64,000 bases of DNA, from the NCBI GenBank assembly GCA_905250075.1, contig CAJNOP010000001.1:8254922-8318921 (forward strand), read 5' to 3'. Numbering within the stretch: the first letter of the stretch is position 1; each line of letters opens with the position of its first letter. The notes beneath the pieces are model-generated. The model was not told the origin of the DNA and did not search any database. It worked only from the letters and a program-made list of their open reading frames with translations. Both the position numbers and the translations under genes were made by a program. Origin of the DNA: Rotaria sp. Silwood1. Its lineage: Eukaryota; Rotifera; Eurotatoria; Philodinida; Philodinidae. Of the stretch, positions 49,021-61,124 are shown in pieces.

Positions 49021-49134
49021 CATAATAAAATTGGAGAGCACTCGTAGTTGAGAATCAGGACCTCTTTGAAACCTTTAGTAAATGATTTACTTCAGTGGCG
49101 TCTTAGGAAGATCTGGCACATGAATACCATACTA

Positions 49135-49277
49135 GAGTGTGGGTGGGAGTGGGCGTGGGTGTGGGGGTGGGGGTGGGTGTGTGGGTGTGGGTGTGTGGGT
49201 GTGGGTATGGAAGGAAGCAGTCCATATACCCATACTCACACCTACCAACCCACACCCACACCCACACCCACACCCCT
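49135..49277. repeat. Interstitial telomere-like repeats in opposed orientation
   Basis: GTGGGTGTGGGGGTGGGGGT and GTGTGGGTGTGGGTGTGTGG run to about 49208. After about 40 bp, (CCCACA)n runs from about 49249 to 49276. TGTGGG/CCCACA is the telomere repeat reported for bdelloid rotifers (recalled). The order G-rich then C-rich is that of two chromosome ends joined together, or of a foldback. Confidence 0.6.
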
Positions 49278-49624
49278 AAAATAGATTCATTCTTAGACTC
49301 TTCTAATCCAATATAGGTGGTCGAAACGATGAGAACTAAAACTTTTCGTCTATCCTATATGAACATAATGAGATTTATTTCAATATTATTCCTGTCTTTC
49401 AAGTTATTCGGTTTCCTTTTTTCTAGGTATACTATATATTTCAGGTAAAATATTTAAAAATAATTAACAATACATGATATATTAATTCATGAGAATATAT
49501 TCAATTGATCTTATATTAGATAGAAGTTTAATCGTATAGGATTATTCAATATATTCTCTCAGACATAATTAACTTTCAACTGAAGATATTGATAAATATC
49601 TTTGTTTATTCATGTGTACCCTAG

Positions 49625-49805
49625 TCGAACATCTTGTAAACAAGACATTGAAATCTTGGGACCGATAAGCAAGATCTTGATAAGATCTTGAAAAGATAAT
49701 TTCTCTGTGAAAATCTTGGTTCTATCGAATAAATCACTAGCTAAGATCTTGTTAAGATCATGGAAAAGATATCGTTTACTACTATCTTCTTACAAGATCT
49801 TGAGT
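49625..49805. repeat. Cluster of AAGATCTTG palindromes
   Basis: The 9-10 bp palindrome (C)AAGATCTTG or a one-base variant occurs at least seven times within 180 bp. No gene function could be assigned; it could be a decayed simple repeat or a binding-site cluster. Confidence 0.45.
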
Positions 49806-50000
49806 AAAAAAGTGACATTACTAGTGTTTACTTGCTGAATAGTCATTCACCGTTTTTTTTTATCCATACAGACTCGTATATAAACAACGTCATTGAACAT
49901 ACAAAACATACATTTTCAACATAGTTTTCTTTTTTAAACTATTTCTCGAGTGTTGATCATTTGAGAACATGCTGATCTCGATCGATGATTGAGAGAGGAC

Positions 50001-52077
50001 TCAGAGGTAGCGGAACGACTCTAATTTAGGGTAGGCTCAAAACTTTTCAGGCAGTAATAGTAGAGTGAGATGAACGGGAAAGGGCGATTTTATACCTTTT
50101 CAACTCTAACTCATATTAAAGAGATCAGTTGTCCCGATATGTTTTCATCAGGGTATATTTCGTATATATTTTTTTGTATAGGCAAACCATGTAATCTTGA
50201 AATTTCGTCAAAAGATTCGCCGTTATATTTGCGAATCTTCCGTGATTTATCTTTTTTTGGTATTTACTAGATTCATTCAACAAACGGAATTCTTCTGTTT
50301 GATAGCACAGAATACAATTCAATCATGTTTAAAAAAGTATATGATTTGAAAGAGTGATCTTTCACCTCCAACCAAGCATTTGCCTTTGCTTTGATTTCTT
50401 GCATTTGACGATGAAATGAGTACGAAGACTTACAGAAAAATTTCGAAAGAATGATTCGTAGAAGTTGATCAATTCTTTAAGACAACCGCATGACAAGGAT
50501 CTGTTGAGTTGTTCTGAAAAGTTTTTTAGAAAAGCGAAAGAAAGGATCTATGAAGTATTGTTACTGTCCATTATATTGGAAGTAATTAATACATCTCCAA
50601 TATGTCTATTTCTCATTAGTCTCCGCACAAAAATTCTGGAAACTTGAATGGTTTTTTTAAAGAAACAAAATGTCCTCCAGACTAGTTTTATCAATTTTGA
50701 GCAGGATTAATTCAACGACTTACAAGATGCTACAATTTTTCACTCTTCTGAGTTGACTTTGCTCTTCTATTTTAACGATTAAGCACCTAATTATTCACTT
50801 TTAATTCTTTAATGGCGATGTTTGAACAGGAAACAAATTACTTTAGTAGTATCATTTTACTCAGTAATGCTTTTTTTTATAGACAAAGCTTGACTTTAAT
50901 AATTATTAAACCATTTCTGGAGCATTTATTCTACTGGTATGGTAAAAAATTCCAGTGTCTCGTACATCTTTAGTTTTTTCTCTCTCTAAATCGATTACAG
51001 TATGACGGGAGAACATTTTTCTCTGGATATTGCCGAGAGTTTAATAGTACACCTTTAAAGCGATTCAAGTCTTTATCAATTTTCGGTGCAAAGATAAATG
51101 AGAAACAGATATTATTTCAAATATGTTTGTTAACTCCAATATAATCTGAAGTAGAAACCTTTTATACACCTTTCCTTTCAGCTTTATAAAATTCATCAGA
51201 GCAAATCAACAGGATTTTTTGGATCGTTTTGTTAGACACCGCCGGAACATATTTTTAAAAAATTCAAGATTTTACCATTTGCGTATGCAAAGATATATAC
51301 AAAATAAATTATATTGATAATATCTTTGGGATATTCAATATAAACTCTGGATGAGATTCGTTAAAGTTTCTCAAATATTGAGTCTCCTCAAGCATTCTTC
51401 TTCATTTTTTATGGGAGGCTTGAGTTTTTTGGATACTAATGGATTGGCTGTCTATAGCACTATCCGGCATCTAACGGAACGCAATCTCGGTCAAAGAGTT
51501 TCCACCTACTAAATATAAGATCAGGATGAGATTTGTAAAATCTTTACAAATATCTGAGCCTCCCCAAACCTCCCCTTCCTTTTTTAAGGGTAGGCTCAAA
51601 TCTTCCCAAGCCTAATGGCTCCGTCGCTTCTGACTTTACTCAATAATAAGTCATATTTTTCCAACTGCACCTTCCTCAAATTCTAAGATTATTGTTTCTT
51701 TATTATTTCAAAATCTTTCAAAAGTCAATCAGACAAGATAACAAAACTTTTAATGATATAAATACAAAAAAACTACGACACCATAAACATTTTCAGTGCG
51801 TTGACTATTCCTCTGCATAAAAGAGTCGCTAGTAATAATGTGTTAAACTGTTTCAAGAAAAAATACAATCATATATGCCTGCGATCTAACATCAAAATGA
51901 ATATTACCTTCAGAAAAAACCAAACATCAACTTTTCAAACCGCGTTCTCTAATCAAACACGAGATCACGATGAGGTCTGTAAATTTTTTTCCAAATATCT
52001 GAGCCTCCCAAGCCTCTCCAAAAGTTTTTTAGGGGAGGCTTGAGCCTCCCCAGACCTAAGGGCTCCGCCGCCTCTGA
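50001..52077. mobile_element. Decayed DNA element of about 2 kb with inverted ends and internal copies of the end
   Basis: The left end TCAGAGGTAGCGGAACGACT...GGGTAGGCTCA and the reverse complement of the right end TCAGAGGCGGCGGAGCCCTT...GGGGAGGCTCA match well. An additional copy of the right end with about 60 bp of subterminal sequence lies at about 51510-51635, and a weaker one at about 51340-51480, in the same orientation, with GATGAGATTTGTAAA-like lead-ins. Only short frames are present. The superfamily is not assigned. Confidence 0.5.
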
Positions 52078-54250
52078 ATCAAACTATCTATGAAAATTTT
52101 CTTATTATGGTAGTATGAAAGAATATATGATATCTTTCACTGCTATAAGAGAAAATTAATCTTTGAAATATCATTAAGATTCTGATTGGAGTCAATTTGT
52201 AACACAAATCAATTGAGATATTTAACGCTAGAAGAAAGATCTTACATGTCCTTCTCCTTTCTCAAAATGAAAAATTCGAAGGTTTTCTTCACTATCTATA
52301 GACATTCAAAATACGTACTATGAGATATTTATGTAATAAAAAAAAAATTATTAAACACAATGAAGTGATAAAAGAATGAATTAATAATATTATTAATACT
52401 CTATAATGTTTGTTGTAAGTTTTTTTAACTTTGATTTACTTTGTTCAAATAGTAAATACTATAGAAAAGAAAAAGTCTGAAAAGGAATAAAATCATATTC
52501 AATGCTTTTTTTTGTTCGTATATATTATCCATGAAAATAAAAGTATGAATATATAAAAAACATATAGATATGATATTAAACCATTGTTGAGAACGAAGAT
52601 AAAAGAGAAAACTAAGATCATATTTTTTTCATACGGATCAAAGACACGTAAATAGAACATGATCGATTATTGTAAGTATGAAAATATTTGTTAATATCAT
52701 ACGATATGATAGTAAATAAAAAATATAATTCAAAATCATCTGGAATATTTTTACACATTAATTTAAACTACAAATTAATACATTGAATGTGTAGGAATTT
52801 TTTTTTGTCACTTAAATAATATACTTCATTATTTTTTTACCAAAAATTTTCGAATGTTTATTCGATTTTATGAAGAAATTCAACCAATTGAAATATCTAC
52901 AAGTTTCTTTTGAAATTCTCTCGATAGTGGAAAATAATGTTTTATTCATTTAAATAAGATTTTGTTATTGTGAAGTATAATTATTAATATGTATCTATTC
53001 GTTGTACCATGTCATCCTTTCATTCATAGTTGAATTTTCATAATCGTTTCTTTCAACTTCATCTTCCTTAAATTGTCTTTTTAACTGGATATTATCCTTT
53101 CTATTTCACGATTCCTATCAATATATAAAATATACAATCGTGGATTTTTTTCTTTTTAAATATATTAATCTTTTAATGAAGTTAATGCTGTTAACAGAAT
53201 AAATAATTAAAAACAATAAAGAAAAAAAAAATTCAAAGCATGAAATAAATGTAACTTTGACTGTTATGAACTAAAAGAATGATTTAAATTATATAAAAAA
53301 CACATATATATATTTCTTTATTTTCTAGACATTCAATATTAAATTTCAAATTCTTATTAAACAATTTCTTGAAACATAATCGAAATATTTTATTCATTTG
53401 AAACCAGAGTGCGTAGGATGTTGTGTCATTTTGAAAAGGTTAAAAAAATATTGAATGCATCGAAATACACAAATACAAAAATGGCAGAAAATTGAAGTCA
53501 AATAGATTTTTGAATCATCACTGATAATTCATTCAATTCTAATCAATAATTCAACTTTCACTATTCAATCTTAGATATGAGATCTTCAATGTCAATTTTA
53601 CTTAGATAATCGACAATCACATGTTATTAAATGTCAAAACATCAACAATGAAACTTAAATAATTAATTTGTTTGAAATGTCAGACAATTGATGTTCTGCT
53701 GATGATATTCAATAAGATTAACAAATGAAAATGAACATAATATCTTGATGAAATTTTAATTAAAAAATCTTTTAAGGATCACATTTGAAAAATATGTTCA
53801 CAAATAAGAACCGACATATGTATCCCATGAGACTAACAAGAGATACAAGGATATTTAACAAAATCTTAACCAAAGTCAAACGAAGATATCCAATCCATTG
53901 TGGATAATTTTCGATAATCCTGATAGCTACAAAAAAAAGAATTCAAGTTGAAAGATGACTCACGTCAGTTCGTTATAGTTATGGAACTCTACAAACAAAT
54001 TTAAGAAGAGAACATTTCATCTTTCAATCTTCTCTTCTAGTAGAAAATGATTAAAAGTATTTATTCTACAGAACTATTTTATGATTGAAAATCGATTAAT
54101 TAAAAGTACACGAATTCATTGATTGTTTTGAGTTTTCTTCGAGTCAGATTCAAGTTAGCATAAACAGAACTACGTATATTTATTTCTTTTAATAGATGAT
54201 TTTCAAACGAATACAGAAGAGAGATATTTTATCTCAAGAACAATTTCAAT
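52078..54250. other. Non-coding stretch, nothing recognised
   Basis: About 2.2 kb of very AT-rich intergenic sequence downstream of the third F-box gene. No open frame of note. Confidence 0.55.
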
Positions 54251-57200
54251 TTAAAGCCAAATAATAACTTCTTCATTTGAATTGATAATTATTTTTGCCG
54301 ATGGATGATGATAGTCTCTCAAACGAACATGTTGCTTGAGAAGCATCATAAGCATGTCATGAGATGTTGAGGATAGAGTTCGAAAATAAGGACAGTTTTT
54401 ATTCACATGTAAGATGACTAATTTTGACGAAGAGAATACGAGAGCATCGACCCATGATAGAATCCGTTCAGCAGCCAGTTCTGGTGGTGTGAGCAAAAAA
54501 CGACGAGCACCTAATGAAAGATATCGCAATTGAGGAAAGGCTTTGATCGTTGGCAAACGTCTGATCAGAGATGCAGATGGATTGTCCTTTGTGTGTGTTC
54601 TCAAAAGAATATTTAATTGTTGAATGGAAGGCCAAGGTGAATTAGAATGTTTAAGAAGAAGTCGAACATCATGCCACCATAATGTCAGACATTGAAGTGA
54701 AGGAGCACATTGACGAAGTTGATCGAGAATAATACAACGATGATGAATCGGTGTAAAAGACCAATCATTCAATCTCTTAGCTCTCATTGGACTCCAATCA
54801 AAATTAATTTCAACATAATGCAAAACTGGAAGTATTAGACACCATGAACATGGATTTGGATTTATTTCCTAAACAATTCAAAATCGGTGAGATTGTCAAT
54901 AGAGTTACGCTTATTACTTACTTTAATATCATAATATAACTCGAGCGAATTAACATGTTGAAACTGAGTAAGAGTAGTGTTGATCGATAAAGGATCACGA
55001 TCAACTACCCATTGAATATGATTGATCTTATTATTGATTGTCAATCGTCGTCCAAATGTATGATTATGCACTTGTCGTTGATGGTTTAATAGATATGGAA
55101 CCGTGTAAAGTAACATCACTTCGTCTATCTCATATTCAACGGTACGATGATTCAAGTCAAACCAGTAAAGGTCAATCGTCTCAAGCTTTGTCTCAATAGG
55201 TAGATAAAGCACAAAGTGAAGATGACGTAGACAGACCAAAAAAGTTTTAATGCTACTTTTGAACGTAATTAGTTCATTCTTATCTGCATATAAAAAACAA
55301 AGAGAGATTTTATCAATTAAAATGACAGATACCCTCAGTATTCTAGTGTCTATATATACCTTTGACATTACAATTCACTAAAATGAGTGATTCAAGTTGA
55401 CTCATTGATGTCAGATGTTGCATTAATACAATAACATCACTGATAGACACTTGTTGCAAATGTAATGTGCGTAAATGTGGTAAATTGGCTCGACTTGAGT
55501 TGAAATCTTTTGGACACAATGTAGAACAAGACGAATCTTCATATCGGTTGTGCAATTGATACAGAGCATTTACTGACTTTTCCAGTGTAAGATGGAGATG
55601 TTCTATGCGCGGTAAAGTGTCGTGCTGTACAAGTAATGTCAAATCAGATATTCGTTGTAATGAGAGATGCAAACGAACAGTGTTAGGAAATGTGAGAAGT
55701 TGACGATGATAGGTGACATATTCGTTTAAATCATTCGACAAATAATAATATTCATCATCTAGAACAAAAAAAAAGATCAATCGTAAATAATGGATATTCC
55801 TTTACTTAGCAAGAAACAGTCATTTGAAATAACGAGTATTTGAAGATTGATCTAGCATAAAGAAAAAAAAAGTTTGTTTCTTACTGTATACAAACTGAAA
55901 CTAAAGTTTTGATATAAATCGTTCCTTTGATCACATTGGTGGAAACTAGACTCTTATCGAAACTACTTATAGAGCCTTTAGAAGATTTTTTTTCAAATGA
56001 TACGCTTTGTTAACTTCAAACAAGGACGTTTGATCAATGCAAAACTGACTAAATTTTTGAACAACTTTCAAAAGAGCAAAACAACATTATCCTTTCAAAT
56101 TCTCTCTTCTTAGATAGATCTCAATCAGATTAATTTTCAAAAATCTTCTGTTAATACGTATTCAAAATACACATTTCGACACGTTATATCTTGCATAACA
56201 TATTTACAGCAGATGTTTATTCTAGATATTTTTCGAAATGATAAGTAATCAGACAATTTTTCACTTCAATTTCACCTTTTCAGAAAAAACCTCGAAAATT
56301 AGCCAAATTTTCAACTTACACTTTTGGATAAAAATATATTTCTCTGAGTTTTTTTTTTTAATCAAAAGAAGAGTTATTCAAGTAGAACGAACTGCAGGAA
56401 GTTCAATTAGTTTCTCTCAAACCAGTTAATGTATTCAAGTGGCTTCGTTTAGACATGTGTCAATATCATTGAAAGGTTTGCTATATCTTCTGCTCATTTT
56501 CTACATTAAATATTCTGTAGGTTGCTCAAAATCTCAGTGAAAAAATTAATTCTTATCAGGGTTGCCAGATTAAAAAGTTAAAAATCGGAAATTTCTATAC
56601 CAAAATTCGGAATTTTTTTCAACAGATTCGGAAAAATTCCGAAATCACATTTTTTAAAAATTTGGAAGTATAATTTGACTGTTTTCTTGTGAGGAAAGTT
56701 CTGCCTACATGAACCATTATTTATTCTTATACAATTTACTCAGAGTACAAAAACAGTAGAACAGTTGTTTCCCTATTAAAACTAATTAGTCTCCTGAAAA
56801 TGAAGGCGATTGAGAAAAGAACTACACAAAGTATTTACATATGTAGACAGGCTTACCGATTAGGGGGAGCTGGAGGGTCTAGCCCCCCGCAAAATTTAAA
56901 AACATGTATGACTTTCTGGCAAAATTTAAAAAACTTTTTCCGAAACTTTTGAAAGTTTTCTCAAAAACTGCGTCAAAAATCTAGTTTTTAAGCTTTCTGT
57001 GCCATTTTTCTGACAAAGTCAAACAAAAACATCTTTTACTGATGAAATCTGGAAGAAAGTCTGTAATTTTAGTACTTTCTGCTTGCTTATGCCAGAAAGT
57101 CCTATGAAGGCACTTTCTGCCAAATTTTTAGCCCCCTCCACTTTTCAAAACAATCGGGAACCATGTATGTAGATATATGCAAATACTGTGCAGTTCAAAA

Positions 57201-59878
57201 CGCTTGTTTACAATAAAACTAAGTATCATCAATTAAAAGTACACTTTTTCTCGTCGAATTTATCATTTGTTGCTATAGTTTTCAACAAATTTTGTCGAAC
57301 ACCACGATACACAAATGCGGCTTCTGTTACTGAAACTTTTTCTACTTCACTCGGTGAAGGTAAAAGAAGAATATTCATTGAGTTGTTCGAAAAGGATTTT
57401 GTACATGTTTTATGAAAATCAATATTCATATCTTTTTAAAGATACTTTACTGTCGTATCGGACACTGAATGACTTTAAACATGCTTTACATCGAGCTTTT
57501 GATTTATCATTTTTCACTTCTTGTGGCTAGGAGTTCTCTTTCATCTTCTTCAATTGAACTGATACTCATATGTGAATCACTTGATTCATTATCCACCGTT
57601 AAATCTGAAACTTAAGAACTATTAAATAAAGTACCACCGTCTCTTGAACTTGTAATTCAGCTTTTCCAGTAGAAAATCTATTCTTTCTATTAGTTTTTTT
57701 TCCTAAATATTAGATATTTAATTTACTTCATATTCTGTCAGATTTATGATTCGAAATAAGATGTAAATAGTATAGTACTGTATCGACCTTAAAATAATAG
57801 ACTATCTAATTGTTTTGGAAGAAAAGAGATGACACATTACTGACCAATAAATCTTATAGTAATAGCAAAATCTAGAAAATCTCAGAATTCGGAAGAAACA
57901 GTCGAATTCGGAAAGCCTACAGAAAAAAGGTCGAAATTCGGAATTTTCCCTGTTATTTCGGAAGATCTGGCAACTCTGATTCCTATCTATATTCTTTTAA
58001 TGCTTAAGTTAACTTGACCACATCAGAAAACAATATCAATCCTCAGATATTCAAATCAACACTTTTGAAGGGTTTAGACCTAAAAAGTTTTGAATCTCAT
58101 CGAAACGTTGAGTTTTTTTTTTCATTGAGAAAACTTTGAAATCTTCAATAAAAATAAGTTGGATCTCTAAGAATCCTTTACGTAGTGATCGTTCAAGTTT
58201 GTTATTTAGTATAATGCTGAAGTTAAATTTTCCAATTTCTAAATCGATTTGTCAACATCACCGATTCACAAAATAACTTGTTCTGTCACAGATAGATGAA
58301 TTTGACATCAATTCAAATCTGATTATAATCTACAAGTAATGACAAAAAAGAATAGTAGGTTGATGTTAATGTTTTATTATCAAATGATTTCTCAAAGATA
58401 ATTGATGATTAAATATATTTAAGTAACTTTGGTTTAAAGTTAAATCGGAAAGATTTTTGTTACCTATCTTAGTTTTTTGATTCGATCAATTCCTAAATTC
58501 TTTATAAAATCAATCAAAAAAGAATCTAGACTAATTCTTTAATTGATCAAATACAATTGTGTTCATTTAAATCAAGTAATTTATCTACATATCATAGGAA
58601 TTAGTTCAAGGATGAGCTTTTGTTCATCTCGACATTTGACTTTAAGACACATTCGACTAGAGTTAATCGGAGAATGAAATTCATTTTAGACATTAGTTTT
58701 TCCAGATCCGTAAGAGAATATGTGATCATCGATGTATGTAGTATTCGGTGAACGAGCTCACGGTTAACTCGGAATATTTTGAAAAACCTGTTATGTAACC
58801 TTCTTTTCATTTCGACTTTTTATTCCTAGACGTTTGTCCAAGTAAAAAAACTAGCCTCTTTCGATACAATCTGATCAACTTCAATCCTACTTCATTATAA
58901 AAATGTTGAATATCGGCTTTGATTCGAAATAGATTTACTGTTCCGATGCAACATTTTTTGAAGAAAAATCTAATCAAGAGGATTCGAGAATATTGAACTC
59001 TAACTGTTGGTGTCAAATCAACAGTGACATTATCGTTTGCGTTGGATACATTGTTGATCTACTTATTTAAGGACAATTCTACGAAATTATAAATTGTTAA
59101 ATAGTAATAGACACATTCTCTATTTTAAAAATCTCATTTGTCTTCATAGAATTATTTTTATATTATTTCTGTTTTCTATGATATTCTTTTTCGATTGAAA
59201 AGATACAGTAGGATTACTGAACTAACCTAATATTGATAGAAATTTACAAATGGAAATATTCCAAACTCTTTCATTTATTTAAAAACCATCAGAAAGGAGA
59301 AAATTCGTAAAAAGACGTACGAATATTTCTGAAAACAAACAACCTTTTCTATTACCTCTAACGCTGATCAGTTGCATTGTGTGCAGAGAGATGCGTTGTT
59401 TAATGATCTGTTTCAATATACGTTCATATACTTCGGCCGTCTTGAAATAAAACACAATACGACGCAATGTCAATGCATTTATATGAATGAGTCGAACAAT
59501 ATTTGATTGAACATATTTACTGACGAGATAAAAATAGATCGTACAATGATGAATACGTGGAAAAAAAGAAGAACCATTTTCAAGCCATCGTCTGACTATT
59601 TCATTCGACAGAACTGATTCATTGAGCACAAGAGAAGTTATACGATAAGCCATCGTTGGATGTTCATGTTCGAAATAATACAAACATTGACCATATGTTT
59701 TAAACGACATCGACGAGATTTCAAAAGCAACATGAGTCTGCGCCATTTGAGCTAACATTTGAATTCGACTGTTAAGCTTCCACTCGAGCCATGTCGAACT
59801 CAATTGCATCCAAGTAAAATAGACAAAAAGCTCTAGCCACAGTTCATTTGGCAGATCTTCTAATCTAGTAGCAGTCAT
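54251..59878 (-). CDS. F-box protein of bdelloid type (633 residues) with a transposon-bearing 3.6-kb intron
   Basis: Four exons on -: 59878-59356, 55758-55360, 55283-54922 and 54868-54251. All junctions are GT-AG and the phases agree, giving 633 residues. Exon 1 has the F-box (LEDLPNELWLELFVYFTWMQ) followed by a segment typical of a large bdelloid family as I recall it (FKTYGQCLYYFEHEHP, ITSLVLNESVLSNEIVRRWL, ENGSSFFPRIHHC, LRRIVFYFK, QRISLHTMQLI). Later exons carry LRR-like segments (NTVRLHLSLQRISDL, LPRIEHLHLTLEK, LPHLRTLHLQQVSISDV, MSQLESLILVNC). The end is EEVIIWL; members of this family often end in a short LWL-like tail. Exon 1 lies 3.6 kb from the rest, but the matching phase (1) and the natural continuation of the family sequence argue for one gene. 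The intron (55759-59355) contains a decayed hAT-like element. The presumed role is an SCF adaptor with unknown substrate. If the intron is no longer spliced, the locus is a pseudogene. Confidence 0.8.
56557..57978 (-). mobile_element. Decayed hAT-like transposon in the F-box gene intron
   Basis: The ends CAGGGTTGCCAGAT and, inverted, CAGAGTTGCCAGAT are in the style of hAT termini. The flanking 8-bp direct repeats ATTCTTAT (56549-56556) and ATTCCTAT (57979-57986) differ at one base. On -, broken frames between about 57620 and 57230 show a BED-like zinc-finger piece (ARCKACLKSF) and a segment VTEAAFVYRGVRQN that resembles the start of hAT-family proteins. Stops and frameshifts separate them, so it is not functional. 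Confidence 0.7.
56855..57162. repeat. Element nested inside the hAT-like transposon
   Basis: The left end CCGATTAGGGGGAGCTGGAG and the right end, inverted, CCGATTGTTTTGAAAAGTGG followed by AGGGGGCTA share CCGATT and the GGGGGCTA blocks. The interior contains repeated CTTTCTG(C/G)CA motifs. It has no coding potential. Confidence 0.5.
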
Positions 59879-59923
59879 ATTGATAAATTTTGTGTATCTA
59901 TGTGTTTCATATTAGAGAAACGT

Positions 59924-60450
59924 TATATATATATGTCGTGCCGAAGTTACAACTTCGACGGACGATGTTGTCGAAGTTAGTGTGAATGATAAAATAAATA
60001 TCAACTTTCAAAAAATCAACAATATCTTTCATGTTGTATCTTAAAAATTATTTTTTTCCATCAAAACAATAATACAAAATTTATTTTTCAATATTATGAC
60101 AAACGTGCGAATATTCAGACGAATAAAAGGAATAATATGTTAATTTTTTTCTGCGTTGAAATTATTAATATATTATATAATCTTAGAGTTTCATAGAAGA
60201 TTGTTGTATCTTTACAATCTACCAAACTCCTTTTCATCTGTATCGCAGTAAATACGTAAAAGTACAAGTCGAATGAATATTCATTCTTGCTGAAATGCTA
60301 GTATATTTGTCATAATATTGAAAAATAAATTTTATATTATTGTTTTGATGGAAAAAAATAATTTTTAAGATACAACATGAAAGATATTGTTGATTTCTTG
60401 AAAGTTGATATTTATTTTATCATTCACACTAACTTCGACACGACATATAT
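59924..60450. repeat. Inverted repeat (about 530 bp) next to the F-box gene start
   Basis: The left arm (TATATATGTCGTG, GTCGAAGTTAGTGTGAATGA, CAACAATATCTTTCATGTTG, CCATCAAAACAATAAT) is mirrored in the right arm ending ACACGACATATATA. The spacer is about 60110-60300. It starts about 45 bp upstream of the F-box start codon and so overlaps its probable promoter. Confidence 0.75.
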
Positions 60451-61124
60451 ACTGATTTACAATGAAGTTATGAAGTATTTTTTATTTAACTCCGATCAAA
60501 TTTATCACCGAAATTTTTCTTTTTCCTGTTTTTCGATTTTCAATATGGTTTCCATATTCATTTTTTCTTCATTAATTCTATTTGAACATATTAAATTAGA
60601 CATTTCAATCGGATCAACTCCATAATCTTGCACCGAATGTATGAGAGCATAATTACATGAACAAGATTGATGATGATTGTTTTCATTGTATCTTTTTTAA
60701 TTTCTAATCTGCATATAACAGTAAAACTTAATTGAGAAAAGTCTTATTTACACTTAATCAGATGAATATATGTACATATTAGTCATTATCTGTATGTTTT
60801 CAGATTGTCTTTTTTTTTGCACAGGAATATATTTTTCATAACAATATGCGAACAGTTATAACTTTGTCTTCGCAATGATACTTTGAGATGGCTTATTATT
60901 CAAAGCAAAGTATTAATAGCTACTTTTCTATTGTCTCTATGTTCATAAACATTTAGTATATTAGTTCATGTAATCATTTCTCTTATCCGTTTCGATAATA
61001 AGTACTTTTACTATAGAGTATGATTGCCAATGCTAGACATGACTTTTTTCATATGTGTTAGTGTTAAATATAAAAAAATTAAAAATAGACCTTTTATGAA
61101 TAGTAAATCAAACGAATTTTATTT
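60451..61124. other. Non-coding stretch, nothing recognised
   Basis: AT-rich sequence between the inverted repeat and the 3' end of the fucosidase gene. The short + frame ending at 60625 overlaps a repeat arm and is not supported. Confidence 0.5.

Noticed and set aside
48270-49284. Gly/Val/Trp-rich + strand frames
   Set aside because: They are translations of GTG/GGTGTG minisatellite DNA.
58601-59016. Two 69-residue - strand frames in the F-box gene intron
   Set aside because: They lie in different frames, lack motifs and cannot be spliced to the flanking F-box exons in phase; at best decayed sequence.
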